From Geosiphon pyriformis (taxonomy: Eukaryota > Glomeromycota > Glomeromycetes > Archaeosporales > Geosiphonaceae), in assembly GCA_016748015.1 (NCBI GenBank), contig JAAOMT010000379.1, positions 128,487 through 170,573 of the forward strand: a stretch of 42,087 bases of DNA, written 5' to 3'. This document shows positions 22,531 through 34,141 of the stretch, piece after piece; the first letter of the stretch is position 1; the number at the start of each line of letters is the position of its first letter. The translations under genes were made by a program, and so were the position numbers. The notes beneath the pieces are model-generated. The model saw only the letters and a program-made list of their open reading frames with translations, did not search any database and was not told the origin of the DNA.

Positions 22531-24380
22531 TTACATAATTTCTATATGTAATTCAGGGAGAAAAAATTAGTTTGTAATTCGTATTTGACTTAATTAGTCG
22601 CTCAATCCTTTGGTCAAAAGAAATGTACCAAACAATGACAAACTTATAATTAAGAAAGTTCTACCTTTACGATATTAATTAGTGTTCCTTTGAAACTTGA
22701 TACACAAGAAATTCTCTGGAAAAATGTATGGATTTTATGAAATCATGCTTAGCTTCCTTTTCAAAATCTTTTCGTTTTTTCTCTTTATTTCCCTGGCCTG
22801 CGACAGCCATCCAATTCTGAGCTGGACCAAAACTCTTTTAAATAATAAAATCTTTACATTTTTCTGATTCTTTCCCTTGATTTCATTGAATAAAATTCTC
22901 TATAAGAGGATTTGCTGTAATTCACGTTTGAATTTTTTACTTCTTGCTTTTCTCCAAACTACCCCAAATAGGTGTGCGAATCGGATGCCTGACAATTCGT
23001 ATTTTTCATCCCTAACCTGCCTAGTTGTTCAAAAATGTGTTATGATTATGAAAGCTATGAGTCTATAAACACGAAGAATAAAGATAAAGGTAACTTTAGC
23101 CGAGGTAATTCATGAAAACAGAATAATCTTTAAAATTTTGTTTACAAGTAATCAATTTTTTTTAAAGAGGCTTCATCTCTATTGTAATGAAAAAAATATA
23201 CTTCTTGCCTTTATGAGATAGAATAAATAAACAATAAGAAACATCAAAATCGATTGCAAGTTCGAATTGAACCTAGAAAATCGTTCTAAACGTGTAAAAA
23301 AAAGGTAATTGGTACAATTTCGAAGGGGAGTTAATAATTATGAATCGTTTGTAAAAAATCAATTACGAAAAGAAAAATCGAATTTCTTCAGAATTGTCAT
23401 ATATTTTCATCAATGATCTTGCAAGATCAAATCAAAACAATTGGAGGTTGAGAAAGCATCATAGAAAATGGAGAAACAAAAAATTAATTTTCCTAAAACT
23501 TACTCCATTCTCGTCGTCTAAGCCTAGTTGAAATAAGCAGAGGATCTTTTTGACACCAAATCGAAGCTACAGATCATTGAAGTAGTAGCTATGGGATGGA
23601 AAGCAAGTTGCTACATTAACTTTAACATTTTGAATGCTTTTATTTGAAAGAAGCATATTTTTTTTTACTAGAAAGTCATTTATTTTATACCTGATCAGGG
23701 AAATTACAATTACTAATCAAAAGATATTGTAATATGTCATATTTAGTCATGCTGTGGGCCGAACGGTTTTTAGGCTGAGAAAATTTCAAAACTAGTGTTG
23801 TGTGGGGATGAGAAATTTATTATCTTATTTTAGTCTAGTCATAAAATTTTCATGGCAGTATCTCTAAACCTGTGAAACCGGAAGCAGTAAGGTTAATTAG
23901 ATGTACAGTAGTCATCTATCAAAATTAGAGTATTTTTGTTTTTTAACTCGTTAATCACAAAGATATGCACTCAAAAATTTATTTATTTATTTATTTGTTT
24001 GTTTGTTTCCAACTCTGAATTTATAAAGGGATTCTTAAATGGTAATAAGTGGATTAATATACTCTTCGAGTAATATTCTCTTTAATTAATTAATAAATAT
24101 AGAAATCTTAAAAGAAACAAATAAACGAAAATATTAAGAATTTTTTTTCTTTAATGTTGAAACACATTTATCAACCAAAGTTTTTCTTATGAGTACAAAA
24201 AGTTCTTTCCTTGGGATAATATTTTTTTTATTCCCTCATTTTTCCTAATATTATAACAAGATAGAGAAAGTGGAAACAAATAAACAAATAAACAAACCCC
24301 ATCGAGATTTTTAAAAGATCAACCTCTTTTTTTTGAAGAAAGTTCTTTTGTCAAGCAACACCGATGATAATCTAGAAAAT
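22531..24380. other. moderately complex intergenic region, no supported gene
   Basis: Base composition is less AT-biased than to the left. A 47-residue plus-strand frame at 22724-22867 has a second Met followed by a hydrophobic stretch (MLSFLFKIFSFFLFISLACDS), like a signal peptide, but ends after LSWTKTLLNN...TFF. A minus-strand exon-like frame (FQLGLDDENG) ends at a GTAAGT donor at 23498-23503, but no partner exon was found. Opposed TTTA/TTTG simple repeats occur at about 23972-24008 and 24274-24298. None of this is enough for a gene call. Confidence 0.3.
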
Positions 24381-24877
24381 TTAGCAATTTTTATTATTTT
24401 TCCGACCGTAACCTTTACCTTTACCTTTACCTTTACCATTACCCTTCCCATTTGACCACCCTCCTATTAATTTAAGTTCATAATAAATAAAAGTTTAAAA
24501 GAAAATTTCGAATCCTTTTAAGATATATCAAAAAAAAATACTTTATCAAATACCTGAACGAAAACATTTAGCCTCACCACAACTACCACATGAAGGTTCA
24601 ATCACTATACATTCACAGCCAAAGGGGCAGTTTTGATATTTACACGAAGGATAAATCAAACATTGTACAGAGATTGAACATGTAGGACCTGTTTAAAAAG
24701 GAACAGAGTTAAGAGTTAAGAGAGAGTGATAAAGTGTTGAGTTAATTTATATTATCATTTGATTGTTACGGGATGATAAACTGGATAAATTTCGAGCTTA
24801 CTAGCAGAAGAAGTGGAGACAAAGATGGCAAAAATAATTGCAAATACTGATATGAGCAAGATTTGAAAGTTTTTCAT
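24381..24877 (-). CDS. small secreted cysteine-rich protein with Gly-Lys tail, three exons
   Basis: The model is exon 1 24802-24877, exon 2 24554-24688, exon 3 24381-24463. Introns of 113 and 90 nt have GTAAGC/CAG and GTATTT/TAG borders, and both junction phases fit. The product is 97 residues. Residues 1-25 (MKNFQILLISVFAIIFAIFV then STSSA) form a clear signal peptide. Residues 29-67 hold nine cysteines spaced C-x5-C-x5-C-x4-C-x3-C-x-C-x6-C-x2-C-x4-C. Residues 74-91 form a Gly/Lys/Asn tail (SNGKGNGKGKGKGKGYGR), and the last residue is a tenth Cys. A disulfide-rich extracellular protein, perhaps an effector or inhibitor-like protein, is inferred. I cannot name the fold. It is too fragmented to appear as a single open frame. 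Confidence 0.75.
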
Positions 24878-24964
24878 TTTAGAATATAATTTCGTACTGT
24901 TTGAAAGAGAAATTGAGGTTTTTGGATTTTTTTCGATGACTTTTTTTCTTCTCGTTCTGATAGA

Positions 24965-24972
24965 TTTTTATA
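24965..24972 (-). promoter_or_regulatory. TATA-like box of the cysteine-rich secreted protein gene
   Basis: TATAAAAA on the minus strand, about 88 bp upstream of the ATG at 24877. The leader between is rich in A and pyrimidines. The same arrangement precedes the two Asn/Gly-rich repeat genes. Confidence 0.5.
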
Positions 24973-25140
24973 TGATTCAGAGGGGTGATGTTGATCATTT
25001 AAAACGGACTGCGTAACAATTTTTTTTATCTATTTTTGGAATCTCTAGTTAAAACTAACTAATTGTAAATTCTAGAAAATTATTCAAAATTTATTTGCAT
25101 TACTTAAGCTAACCAATAAAAGCAAGGGATTGTTCCATTT

Positions 25141-25145
25141 TAATA

Positions 25146-25220
<75 letters not shown>

Positions 25221-25228
25221 TAATAATA
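25141..25228. repeat. (AAT)n microsatellite
   Basis: A long run of TAA triplets with two GATAAT interruptions near its left end, in the intergenic region upstream of the cysteine-rich gene. Confidence 0.9.
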
Positions 25229-25383
25229 CATTTAGTATTCTAAATAACTATTGCAACAAAAAAAATTGTTGTTTTCCTAAATTGTCTTTCAAAAGAATTA
25301 TGTTGTAACGACTTTAAGAACAAAGAGAAAATCAACAGAATACTTGTAAAAGATGAAATTTTCAATTAGATTTTCTAAATAAA

Positions 25384-25654
25384 TCAAGTTTTATTCTTTT
25401 GAACCATACTGGATTTGATTATTGTGATAAAGAAATACTGAAAGAAAATAAAGAAATTTGAGGGATTGGAACAGCCCTCAAATCTTATTAAAATTTCATT
25501 ACTTTTGGTGCAAGATCTGAAGACTCGACTTTTTTCTACGGTGGGTGAGAAATCTTTGAATAATTGTGTTATATCCAAGGTCCAAAGTTCGTTAATATCT
25601 GTTACATTCTCTATTAAAAAGTTTCCCATCTCAATTTCTTCACCCTATAAGTAA
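25384..25654 (-). CDS. possible exon of an unrecognised gene
   Basis: After a pyrimidine-rich stretch and an acceptor-like ACTTATAG, the minus strand is open for about 88 residues: EEIEMGNFLIENVTDINELW, then TLDITQLFKDFSPTVEKSRVF, then RSCTKSNEILIRFEGCSNPS, then a hydrophobic tail before TAA. The composition (acidic, mixed hydrophobic, few homopolymers) looks more protein-like than the surrounding sequence. The upstream side is a tetranucleotide microsatellite, so any earlier exon is not visible. I recognise no domain. A chance frame cannot be excluded. Confidence 0.25.
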
Positions 25655-25655
25655 A

Positions 25656-25751
25656 GGCAAGAGAAAGAAAGAAGGAAAGAAGGAAAGAATGAAAGAATGA
25701 AAGAATGAAAGAAAAAAAGAATGAAAGAAAGAATGAAAGAAAGAAAGAAAA

Positions 25752-25783
<32 letters not shown>
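25656..25783. repeat. compound tetranucleotide microsatellite (GAAA/GAAT then GATA)
   Basis: Irregular AAAG/GAAT/AAGG units from about 25656 pass into about seven perfect GATA units ending near 25783. The open frame of Ser/Phe/Leu on the opposite strand here is a by-product of the repeat. Confidence 0.9.
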
Positions 25784-25799
25784 GGAAAGGAATCAAATT

Positions 25800-27215
25800 A
25801 GAGTTGAAAATTTTTGTCATTTAAACTGAGTTAACCTTACGTTTTATCAATTAACGTAGCAGAATAGCAACTTTAGAGGTTTAAAATAAAATCAAGTCAT
25901 GTTAATTGATTAATATTGGGGAAAATTTATTTTAAAAAAAGACGATATGATACATCAACACTCTTGGCTGTCAAATTTAACAGGACGAAATCATTCATGA
26001 CTTGACAAAAAATCACGCGCAAATTTATAACCATTATAAAGGGTTCCTTTGATTATTATTATTATTATTAATATTTTAGTTTAATTTTTTTCAGAGCTGG
26101 ATTACGCGTGCAATTTTTTATAATTTGAAATGTCAAGTTAAAATTTTGCATTTAAATACCTTTTATAAAAAAAACCATTAATTCTGTTTTGAAATTTAAA
26201 TTTATTTGCTCTTTGTAATAATAATCAAGTTAAACTTGGCTGGCTAAACCTTGAAAAAATTTGAAATGTTAGAAAGTTCTGAAAATGCCTCCCTGAAATT
26301 CAAATGTCATTATCTTATTTGTAATTGTTTATAGTGTAAGATATGCTATGCTATTTCAAAAGATAAAAACTGTAAGTAAAGATGTGAAAAATTCTTTTTT
26401 CAATTCAAATTAACTTTATAGAACTATGTGTTAGTTAATATTTTCATTGAAATAGATTTTAAATTAAGATTTAATATTAAAATCTACTTGATAAAGTGTT
26501 GATACATTATTATTAATATATTAAATTAATCGGATTTTAAAATATTTCTATTCTATAAAAAAAACATAATTAGAGTTAGTTGCATGGATATCTTGAGCTC
26601 TTTTATATTTTAATAATTTTTCTATCTTAGAACCCTGTTATTCCATAAATGTGTTTAAGCTTAAAGTTTCTTTGAATAATTTATTGGGTGGAGTGGTATA
26701 CCATTTTTCATTGATTGATGTTGGAAACTCATAGTAATTATAAAAAAAATTATGCTAAATCGGAATCAGAAATGATATTCTTTATTATTTACTTTTTCAA
26801 GTTTGGCTAAAATTTAGATCATCACAATTATTTATAAAAGCATAACCTTTTTCGAAGTCAGTAATTTATTTATAAAAAAGCAGCTTTATTTTGTATTGAG
26901 AGTAGTAACAAATAATGAGTGACAATTTGCAACTATATCCCTTTTAATCAGGTGAAAATATAATTAGTTTCCCCCCGGCTAGCTAAATCGGATATATATA
27001 AAAATTTCTCCTTTGAAAATTAAATTTTTTATCAGATATGAAATAAACACAGAGATTTGTTGCCAAAATCATATTTAGAGACCTAATGCAATTAAATGCA
27101 ATATTTGAATGGATTCTATGGTATGGAAGTGTACAAAGAAATAAAATAAAAGGAAAAAAGTAAAGATATTGTGACCGAAAAATTTCACAAAAGAAAAGAT
27201 TCGCATGGCTGGTAA
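25800..27215. other. AT-rich intergenic region
   Basis: No gene supported. It contains a short (ATT)n run at about 26054-26073. A CCCCCCGGCTAGC patch near 26970 is locally G/C-rich but has no visible partner or frame. Confidence 0.4.
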
Positions 27216-28308
27216 TACGCTGTGTGTGTGACAAAAAAAATCAAGGATCACAATTCCACGAAGAACCATTTAATATATTGTTATAAAAAAGGGTCAAAAA
27301 CCACTAATTTTATTTATATAAAATTTATTATCAATTCTTTCGCCTTACTCTCGATAATCAAATCACAATTGCAAAACATTGAATTTACTTAATTGATTGG
27401 CAAAGAATTCCATTTTTCAACCCTACATTGCTCCAAATCATTTATATTATACAGCATTTTTGTTTTTTTACTTCACATTTAACAATTGTTCAATAGGACT
27501 TAAATGACTACAGAATAGCCAATCAATAAATTTGGATACATCTTCCACAAAAAATACTTAGCTATTTAACTTTTTTGTTTACAATTGTTATCCTTTTGAA
27601 AGCCACTAGTTCTTCCAAAATGTTTTTGGAAAATTTTAATATAAAACCTAGCATCCATTATATGCTAAAAAAAATGAAATAAGCTGGTTTTTCTCTTTAT
27701 ACAAAAACCGTCCCATGAAAAAGCTTGTAAGACCTTGTGATCTTGAACGAATTGGTCATTTTCTCTTGTATCAATGTTTAATTGTGTTTGGAAACAGTTG
27801 AATGCTGTTTTATTCAAAAATAAAGTTTTTTTCTAGTTATAATTAAAATTAAATTTAGTTCATTCAGCACGTTTTTGCTTTTGAGTTTGGTGAGCATTGA
27901 GGTAGTAATTAGTAGATTTTTCATATACCCAAGAGATTTTTAAATATCTGTAAATTTGTGCGATATGAAATGTCTACTCTATCTGTATCTAGTTTAGTAG
28001 CAATCTTTCGGAGAGACAAAGACCTCCTTTCTCGATATGTGTCTCGTAATTTTCTTGCGACGACCATTATTGCTTTTCTGCTCAATTTTTCCTACTTTTT
28101 AACATTGTATCGTACAGTTGAGATAGGTAGCTTAATGATTTTGGAACAGAAATTTTCAGGCAAATATTAGCTACATTTTTTGACCGAAAAATTCATTTCT
28201 AATGTGAAATTATAAACAAAGCGTATGAACTTTTATTTGATAAAAAATGAAAAAGTTTATTTTGTCTGTTAATCGTTATGCGTTTTTTTGGTCACACACA
28301 CACTGTTT
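27216..28308 (-). mobile_element. decayed full-length Tc1/mariner element
   Basis: The left end TACGCTGTGTGTGTGAC (27216-27232), followed by an A-run, is mirrored at the right end by GGTCACACACACACTG (to about 28304), giving imperfect terminal inverted repeats of about 28 bp around a 1.1-kb body. The minus strand carries transposase remnants. Near 28050-28150 is an N-terminal part (KIIKLPISTVRYN; RKLRDTYRERRSLSLRKIAT). Near 27500 FIDWLFCSHLSPIEQLLNVK matches the Tc1 catalytic-domain motif S-P-D-L-x-P-I-E-x-L-W. Stops and frameshifts are frequent. The plus-strand 70-residue frame at 27958-28170 is antisense to this. Confidence 0.65.
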
Positions 28309-30228
28309 ATTTTAGTTTATTGGGAACATTCATAATTTTGTTACGTAAAAACTATTTTATTTTGTAATAAATACAATTTTTTTTATTTTCTTAAATGCAA
28401 ATAAAAACACTTGATTTAAATAATTAAAAAATGAATTTTAATATTATGAAATTGTTTGTAACTACAAGAATAGTATTGATTAATGAAATTTATTATAAAG
28501 TAAAGATAATTATTACAAAAGTTAGTTTTTTTAAACACATTTTTTATTTAGACTTAAGAAATTGTTATTCAATTTTGATATTTTTAATGTTTATATTTAT
28601 ATTTGGAAATTAATTATATTTATTTTTAATTATCTTTTATTACTAAAATCATATCATAATTATTTGATTAATTCATTAATAATTGTTATTTTTAATATCT
28701 TCTCCTTACTTTTTTTTTTTCAAGAAAAAATAAACTCAATGTAAAATAAAAAATTTTATGTTTTAATATTTTGAGTTTCAAGGGTTTGATTTGTTGCTGC
28801 GTATATATCAAATTTTGCCTCCCAATCTTGAAAAACAGTTTTGGAAATACTGATAATAAACTGTAACCTTATTGTAGAAATATCATTTTTCAAACAATTT
28901 ATTGATTTTTTTACTTTTGGAGTAAGCACTAGAGCATAATCACATCACATCATAAAATTTGATCATTTAAAATATATATTTATGGTAAAATGTTTGGTGG
29001 TAAACCATTTGCATAAATTTTTAATCAAAAGAGTAGTTGCTTCAAATTTTAAAAATTCTCCTTTCGAGTTATCTAGACATATAAAGGAATTGTAAATTGA
29101 AACGCTCTAAATCAGGAAAATTATTTTAAATCAGTTAATTTATCCGCCCCATACTTTTAAGTAGAGTTTAAATGCTTTTGTTTGGTTTTTCTTTACTCCC
29201 ATTCATTTTTATAGCACCAAATAAAGTTGTATTACGCACTTGTATTTTCTAGTTCTGATGCTGTTTTGAATAAAGTTTAAAATTTCTTATTTACCAATCT
29301 ATTTCGATCACACATACTCAAGTTTATTTGGTGGACTCAGATTTCTCAATTTCTCCTTGTTCCCGATCCACTATGAAAGCAAAAGTCAAAGATTGTATTT
29401 TTTAAAATAATTAAGAAATAGAACGAAATAGTAAATCTTCACAACAAAAACCTTGAAAACAGATTTTTCAACAATAAATTTTACAGTGGTAATAATTATT
29501 CAAAGAGCAGTTTATATAAGTTGTCTTTTCAAACCTAATTTTTATTTATCACAATATTTTTTGTTATAATTTTGACAAAAAATAATAAAAAACAATAGAT
29601 AATTTTTTTAAAGAATATTTTGTTTAAAATAACTTTAAACTTAAAATAAATTTTTGCATTTTTTATTTTTAATTATATATATAATCATGTATTAGCCATT
29701 AATGATTATATATTTAGTTTTTATATTTTTTTAATTAGTTGTTAACTGATTATTTAATCAAGAAACTAGTGATGCTGTTGGTCTTGATGTTTTTGGTAGA
29801 TTTGTCAATTTTCTTTAAAAATTTCTTAGAAATTATTACATATTCTATCTGTCGTTTTTTTAGTCAAGGCACAAATGATCCAAGACTTGACCAATAAAAA
29901 ATAAATACTAATTGTAACTTTTAAATTTCGAATGCACACTTTGATGAATGGCGAGCGAAAATATTTGTGATGGCAAGACATTATAACCTTAGAATGATCA
30001 AAATTGAAAAGTTTTTCTAAAATCAGTTAATTATTTGGGGAAATATTGAGAAACACTTTTTAAATGAAATAGGGACCAAAAAAATTCATAAGGCTATTTT
30101 TTTTGGGCGTGAATTTAGGGGGAGGATAAAAAATTATTATTTCCATTTCGTCATTGAATTACGTCTATTAAATTAAAAGTTTCAAATTTTCGAATTAAGA
30201 CAATTATGAATAAAAGACTATTTGCATT
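28309..30228. other. AT-rich intergenic region
   Basis: No gene or repeat supported. Two overlapping plus-strand frames around 28431-28744 are rich in Ile, Phe, Asn and Tyr and reflect base composition. Confidence 0.4.
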
Positions 30229-30483
30229 TCAAGCATTTGCAATGATCTCTGAAAAATTGCCTGTTTGCATATATATATCAAGATTAAATTTTTGATTGGC
30301 TATTTCAGAAATTAACTTTAAAAAATATATATATTTTTTAAACTCCTTGTTCAAGAATACTGCCACCATTAAGAGTTGAATGAAATAAAGAAAATTCCCC
30401 AAACAAATGTATGAAAAATTAATCATGGCTTTTGAATAAAGAAATCGATGAACAGCCTTGATTCTTTTTTGCTTGTCTGACAT
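30229..30483 (-). CDS. hypothetical 84-residue frame
   Basis: The frame begins MSDKQKRIKAVHRFLYSKAM, has a hydrophobic segment (about residues 22-45, YICLGNFLYFIQLLMVAVFL) that could cross a membrane, and ends QTGNFSEIIANA. I recognise no family. No TATA-like box or intron partner was found, and the AT-rich surroundings make chance frames of this length likely. The basic start and single hydrophobic segment are the only reasons to list it. Confidence 0.2.
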   Translation of the reverse strand: MSDKQKRIKAVHRFLYSKAMINFSYICLGNFLYFIQLLMVAVFLNKEFKKYIYFLKLISEIANQKFNLDIYMQTGNFSEIIANA

Positions 30484-30913
30484 TCAGACAGAAGATGAAT
30501 CACCAAATACTATCATAAAAATTCAAAGCCTAAATTCTTTTTCGAAGCGACCATCTGGAAATGAAGAAAATTAGATTTATAAAGGCTTTGGTTAGCGAAT
30601 CTTTTCATTCTTGAAACAGTGGATGCAGATCAAAACTTCGAAAGAAAACCACTGAAAGATTTTGATGATTTCTTAGAATCCTGTAAGCTTGCAATTGGAA
30701 TAATTTTTATATTCGACAGTTGGCAATGCTAGAGTGTGGCTTCCGTCGAATTGGTTCAAAATCTTGAATTCTTCCCAAAGCCTCTCGTTATGTTGCGAAA
30801 ATCAGTCATAACTTCTTTACAATTTCAGTATGGAGTTTTTGTATAAAAGAAACTTCTCATCCAAGGAGAAACTGTCTCATTGCAGTCAAACTATTTATTG
30901 CATTATTAAAGCT
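30484..30913. other. upstream region of the Asn/Gly-rich secreted gene
   Basis: This region has fairly balanced composition compared with the flanks and short open frames on the plus strand, none starting with a credible signal or linked by splice sites. It probably contains the 5' regulatory region of the gene at 31002. Confidence 0.3.
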
Positions 30914-30915
30914 TG

Positions 30916-30925
30916 AGGTTTATAA
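30916..30925 (+). promoter_or_regulatory. TATA-like box of the Asn/Gly-rich secreted gene
   Basis: TTTATAAAAA about 80 bp upstream of the ATG at 31002, followed by a CT-rich leader. Confidence 0.5.
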
Positions 30926-31001
30926 AAATCTCATTTCAACGCTAAATATCTTCAGAAAACTCTACGCCTCCAACCTTATTTATATTTATTACTTTGTCAT
31001 C

Positions 31002-31568
31002 ATGATCAACCAAACAGCATTTTTAACTGGAATTATCTGGTTAACTCTCATTTCATTTGTTATTGTCCGAGCAGATGAAGAATATGAAAAAAGGTGGTTC
31101 AATGGCAACGGCAACGGTAATGGAAATGTTGGCAACTTCAATGGTAACGCTAATGGAAATAATAATTTGGGAGCTTTCAATGGTAACGCAAATGGCAACA
31201 ACAACTTCGGAAGCTTCAATGGTAACGCCAATGGTAATAATAACTGGGGAAGTTTTAACGGTAATCTAAATGGTAACTCGAATCGAGGATACTTCAATGG
31301 CAATCTAAATGGAAACAACAATTGGAAACGATCATATAATGGCAATGGTAACGGTAACGGAAACATTGGTAACTACAATGGTAATAATAATGGAAATAAT
31401 AATAGCGGAGATTTCAATGGTAACGGTAATGGGAACAATAACTTTGGAGACTTCAATGGTAACGCCAATGGTAATAATAACTGGGGAAGTTTTAACGGAA
31501 ATGCCAACGGAAATGGAAACTTTGGCAATTTCAACGGCAATCTAAATGGAAACAACAATTTCCCATAA
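31002..31568 (+). CDS. secreted Asn/Gly-rich 13-residue-repeat protein with two Kex2-type KR sites
   Basis: The intronless ORF encodes 188 residues. Residues 1-24 (MINQTAFLTGIIWLTLISFV then IVRA) are a signal peptide. A short acidic propeptide DEEYEKR ends in Lys-Arg at 30-31. From Phe33 the protein is a repeat of FNGNxNGNNNxGx with an aromatic residue at exactly 13-residue steps: 33, 46, 59, 72, 85, 98, then, after a second Lys-Arg at 109-110, 112, 125, 138, 151, 164, 177. Cleavage at both KR sites would release two related chains of about 78 residues, starting WF and SY. Asn and Gly make up most of the chain, and there is no Cys. Secretion and kexin processing are inferred. A structural wall or surface role, amyloid-like assembly or a peptide signal are all possible. 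I know no named homologue. Confidence 0.8.
   Translation: MINQTAFLTGIIWLTLISFVIVRADEEYEKRWFNGNGNGNGNVGNFNGNANGNNNLGAFNGNANGNNNFGSFNGNANGNNNWGSFNGNLNGNSNRGYFNGNLNGNNNWKRSYNGNGNGNGNIGNYNGNNNGNNNSGDFNGNGNGNNNFGDFNGNANGNNNWGSFNGNANGNGNFGNFNGNLNGNNNFP
31128..31560 (+). repeat. 39-bp coding repeats (13-residue units)
   Basis: The coding repeats TTCAATGGTAACGC..AATGG recur every 39 bp. The segments around 31210-31260 and 31455-31505 are nearly identical over about 45 bp, indicating duplication of a block of units by unequal exchange or slippage. Confidence 0.8.
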
Positions 31569-32750
31569 TTCACAGACTTGACGCCATTTTGTATTCTAGA
31601 GATCGTTTAATCCTTTTGTCTGGTGATTTCAAGTCGGAAAATAAGTAAAAACCCTTTGATTCTCTTTGTCAAGCCTTCTAGTCTTTATAATTCAAAATAA
31701 ATTTATTGGAAAATAATATCCTGGCAAAGGTTAAACTTGATAAATTAAGTTCAATGTTTTTCCTGAACTTCATATGCCAGTTTTTTGGATATGATGTTTC
31801 GTATAATTTGAACAATTCACAACTTTCAATGAGATCATAATTACTATTCCAATCATAAAATTAACAAAGTTTCATTTATATTATTTAGGCTGCTATTATT
31901 CTAATTGATTTAAAGTAAAGTTTTTGATAAATAAAAATTATTCAAAGCTTAATATATTATAACTGGTAAATTGAGGAATAAAGAGTGAAGAATAAATATT
32001 AAATTTATATATATACTTGTATAAAGAAAGGAAGTTTTAATTCAAAAAAACATTATCAAAGAAAAGATAAAATAAAATTTAATGTAGATAGTACATTAAA
32101 TAATAAAAGCTATTTTTCATGACAATAAGACTTTAGTAGAAAATGTTTCATTTCCCAATATTTCAGATGTTTGGCATTAAAATTTATCATGATAGTAAAT
32201 ATTTAATGCTATTATGTTAATCTTTTGTGGTTTAAAACTCTTAAATTGGTAAAACTTGAGAAATTCTAAAATGTTGAGATTTAAAGGATTTCTTAAAACA
32301 TAAAAAATTATTTATAATCTAATTGAATTCCTTTTATATCAGTGTTTCATCATAATATTAGATATTACAATGATAAGATTGAATGGAATTGGCGAATAAT
32401 TATATTTTTAAGATTCATTTATTTCATCAAAATACTTCATTTATCGAAACTGATTCCTTTTTCATTGTGGTTAGATTCAACCGAGATTAAAACACTTATT
32501 TTTAACAAATCGCATTCTCAAACAAAAATATTTCTATTTTTCAATTAATGAACATAAACCGATTCTAAGATAATGTATTCTTGCAAAGAATTATTATATG
32601 GAGCCGAATAATGAAACGATTGCAATACATTTTTTAAAAGTATATTTAATCAAGCGAGTAAAGATTATTTTATTATCGTCAATAATAATTTTGTAAAAGA
32701 TGAACCATATCGTAAAATTTGTAGCAATTGCTTTCTGGGGAAATTTATTG
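31569..32750. other. 3' flank and AT-rich intergenic region
   Basis: An AATAAA at 31696-31701, about 130 bp after the stop codon, is a candidate polyadenylation signal for the Asn/Gly-rich gene. The rest is AT-rich with no supported gene. Confidence 0.4.
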
Positions 32751-32893
32751 CATTCATTCATTCATTCATTCATTCATTTGTTTGTTTGTTTGTTTGTTTG
32801 TTTGTTTGTTTGTTTGTTTGTTTGTTTGTTTGTTTGTTTGTTCGTTCGTTCGTTCGTTCGTTCGTTCGTTCGTTCGTTCGTTCGTTCGTTCGT
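32751..32893. repeat. three-phase tetranucleotide microsatellite (CATT, then TTTG, then TTCG)
   Basis: About seven CATT units pass into about sixteen TTTG units at about 32777 and then about thirteen TTCG units at about 32841, without interruption. Each block differs from its neighbour by one or two bases of the unit. The long open frames here, rich in Phe, Val, Cys and Arg, come from the repeat. Confidence 0.95.
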
Positions 32894-34141
32894 TTTTTCT
32901 ATTTGAATGCTTTAGAAGGTAAAGAAAAGAAAAAACTCATTCAATTAAGATAATTTATTGTTTGTTTTCTATTAGAATATTTCAATGTCGCTATCTAACT
33001 AAGCCTTCCTAATTGGATCAAAATTAGAACAGCAGGCTGTTTGCTTCAATAAGTGATCTTAAAAATCCTATGAAAATTGCAAACGATCTTTATGCAATGA
33101 TTAAAAGAAAATGGTTCACTTTCATTAGTATTTACTCACACACTGATTTTTTAGCTGAGGCTTTCGAGAATAATTTAATATTCAATATTTGTAAGAAATT
33201 AAATTTTATTATAATAAATTTAATAACTAATCTTTGGAGCAAAAACATATTTAGTAAAAAAGAAAAATATACTTTTTGAGGATATTTTGTGTGGTAATTA
33301 TTATTTTAAATTCTAAAATAATAAATATTAAACAATTATTATTTATTTAGGGTGATTCGTATATATCTTTAATAGTATTACTTTTCTAATGATTCCTTTC
33401 TTCTCAATAATAGACTGTCATACATTATAATCACTGAGATTAACCTAATAATTAAAATGATTTACAATTTCAGCAGTATGAAAAGTCCACTGCTTTATTT
33501 ACTCTATTACTCTAATACTCTACTTTCTGCCAGTGATATCAACACTCTGATCTAATATCTGAAAGATTTTAAAATTAATTTTCTAGGTAGTACTATCAAA
33601 ATTTTTAATGGGTATATTCCACAATAATTTATTATTATTATTAATTAAAAATTAAAGAACCAAAAAATGATAAAATGCCAAGACTTTAATCAGAATTTCA
33701 CCTGAAAAAAATTATTTAATATATGGTTACTTATTTGTTATGATTTATAATTATTATTGTCCGAAACAATAAACCTAAAAAAATATAACACATATACAAA
33801 TACAAAATAATTCTTTAAATTATTGACTTTAACAAGCAATATTTAAAAATGTTAGACATCTGTTAATAATATTAATAAAAATCATTAAATAAACAATTTA
33901 TTTGATTTTAAAAAAAATAATTATATTGTAAATAATTCTATGTTTAAATAAGGAAATATGGTCAAAATAATATAATTAATAAAGATCAATTTCAAATAAT
34001 TGATTGATCAATTAATAGCAATGTTTAGTAATTTAAAATAAATATTAATAACAAAACAAAAAATTTTTATCAATTGGTTTTTAATGAAATTAATTTAGCG
34101 TAATTTAACTATTTTTATGAGTTAGAATTTCAGCAAGTACC
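32894..34141. other. AT-rich intergenic region
   Basis: No gene supported. The right end is the 3' flank of the minus-strand lipase-like gene. Confidence 0.4.

Noticed and set aside
30989-31573. Minus-strand frames rich in Pro and Leu
   Set aside because: Antisense shadows of the Asn/Gly repeat gene.
32700-32922. Two plus-strand frames rich in HSFI, CLFV and RSFV
   Set aside because: Produced by the tetranucleotide microsatellite. They have no independent coding evidence.
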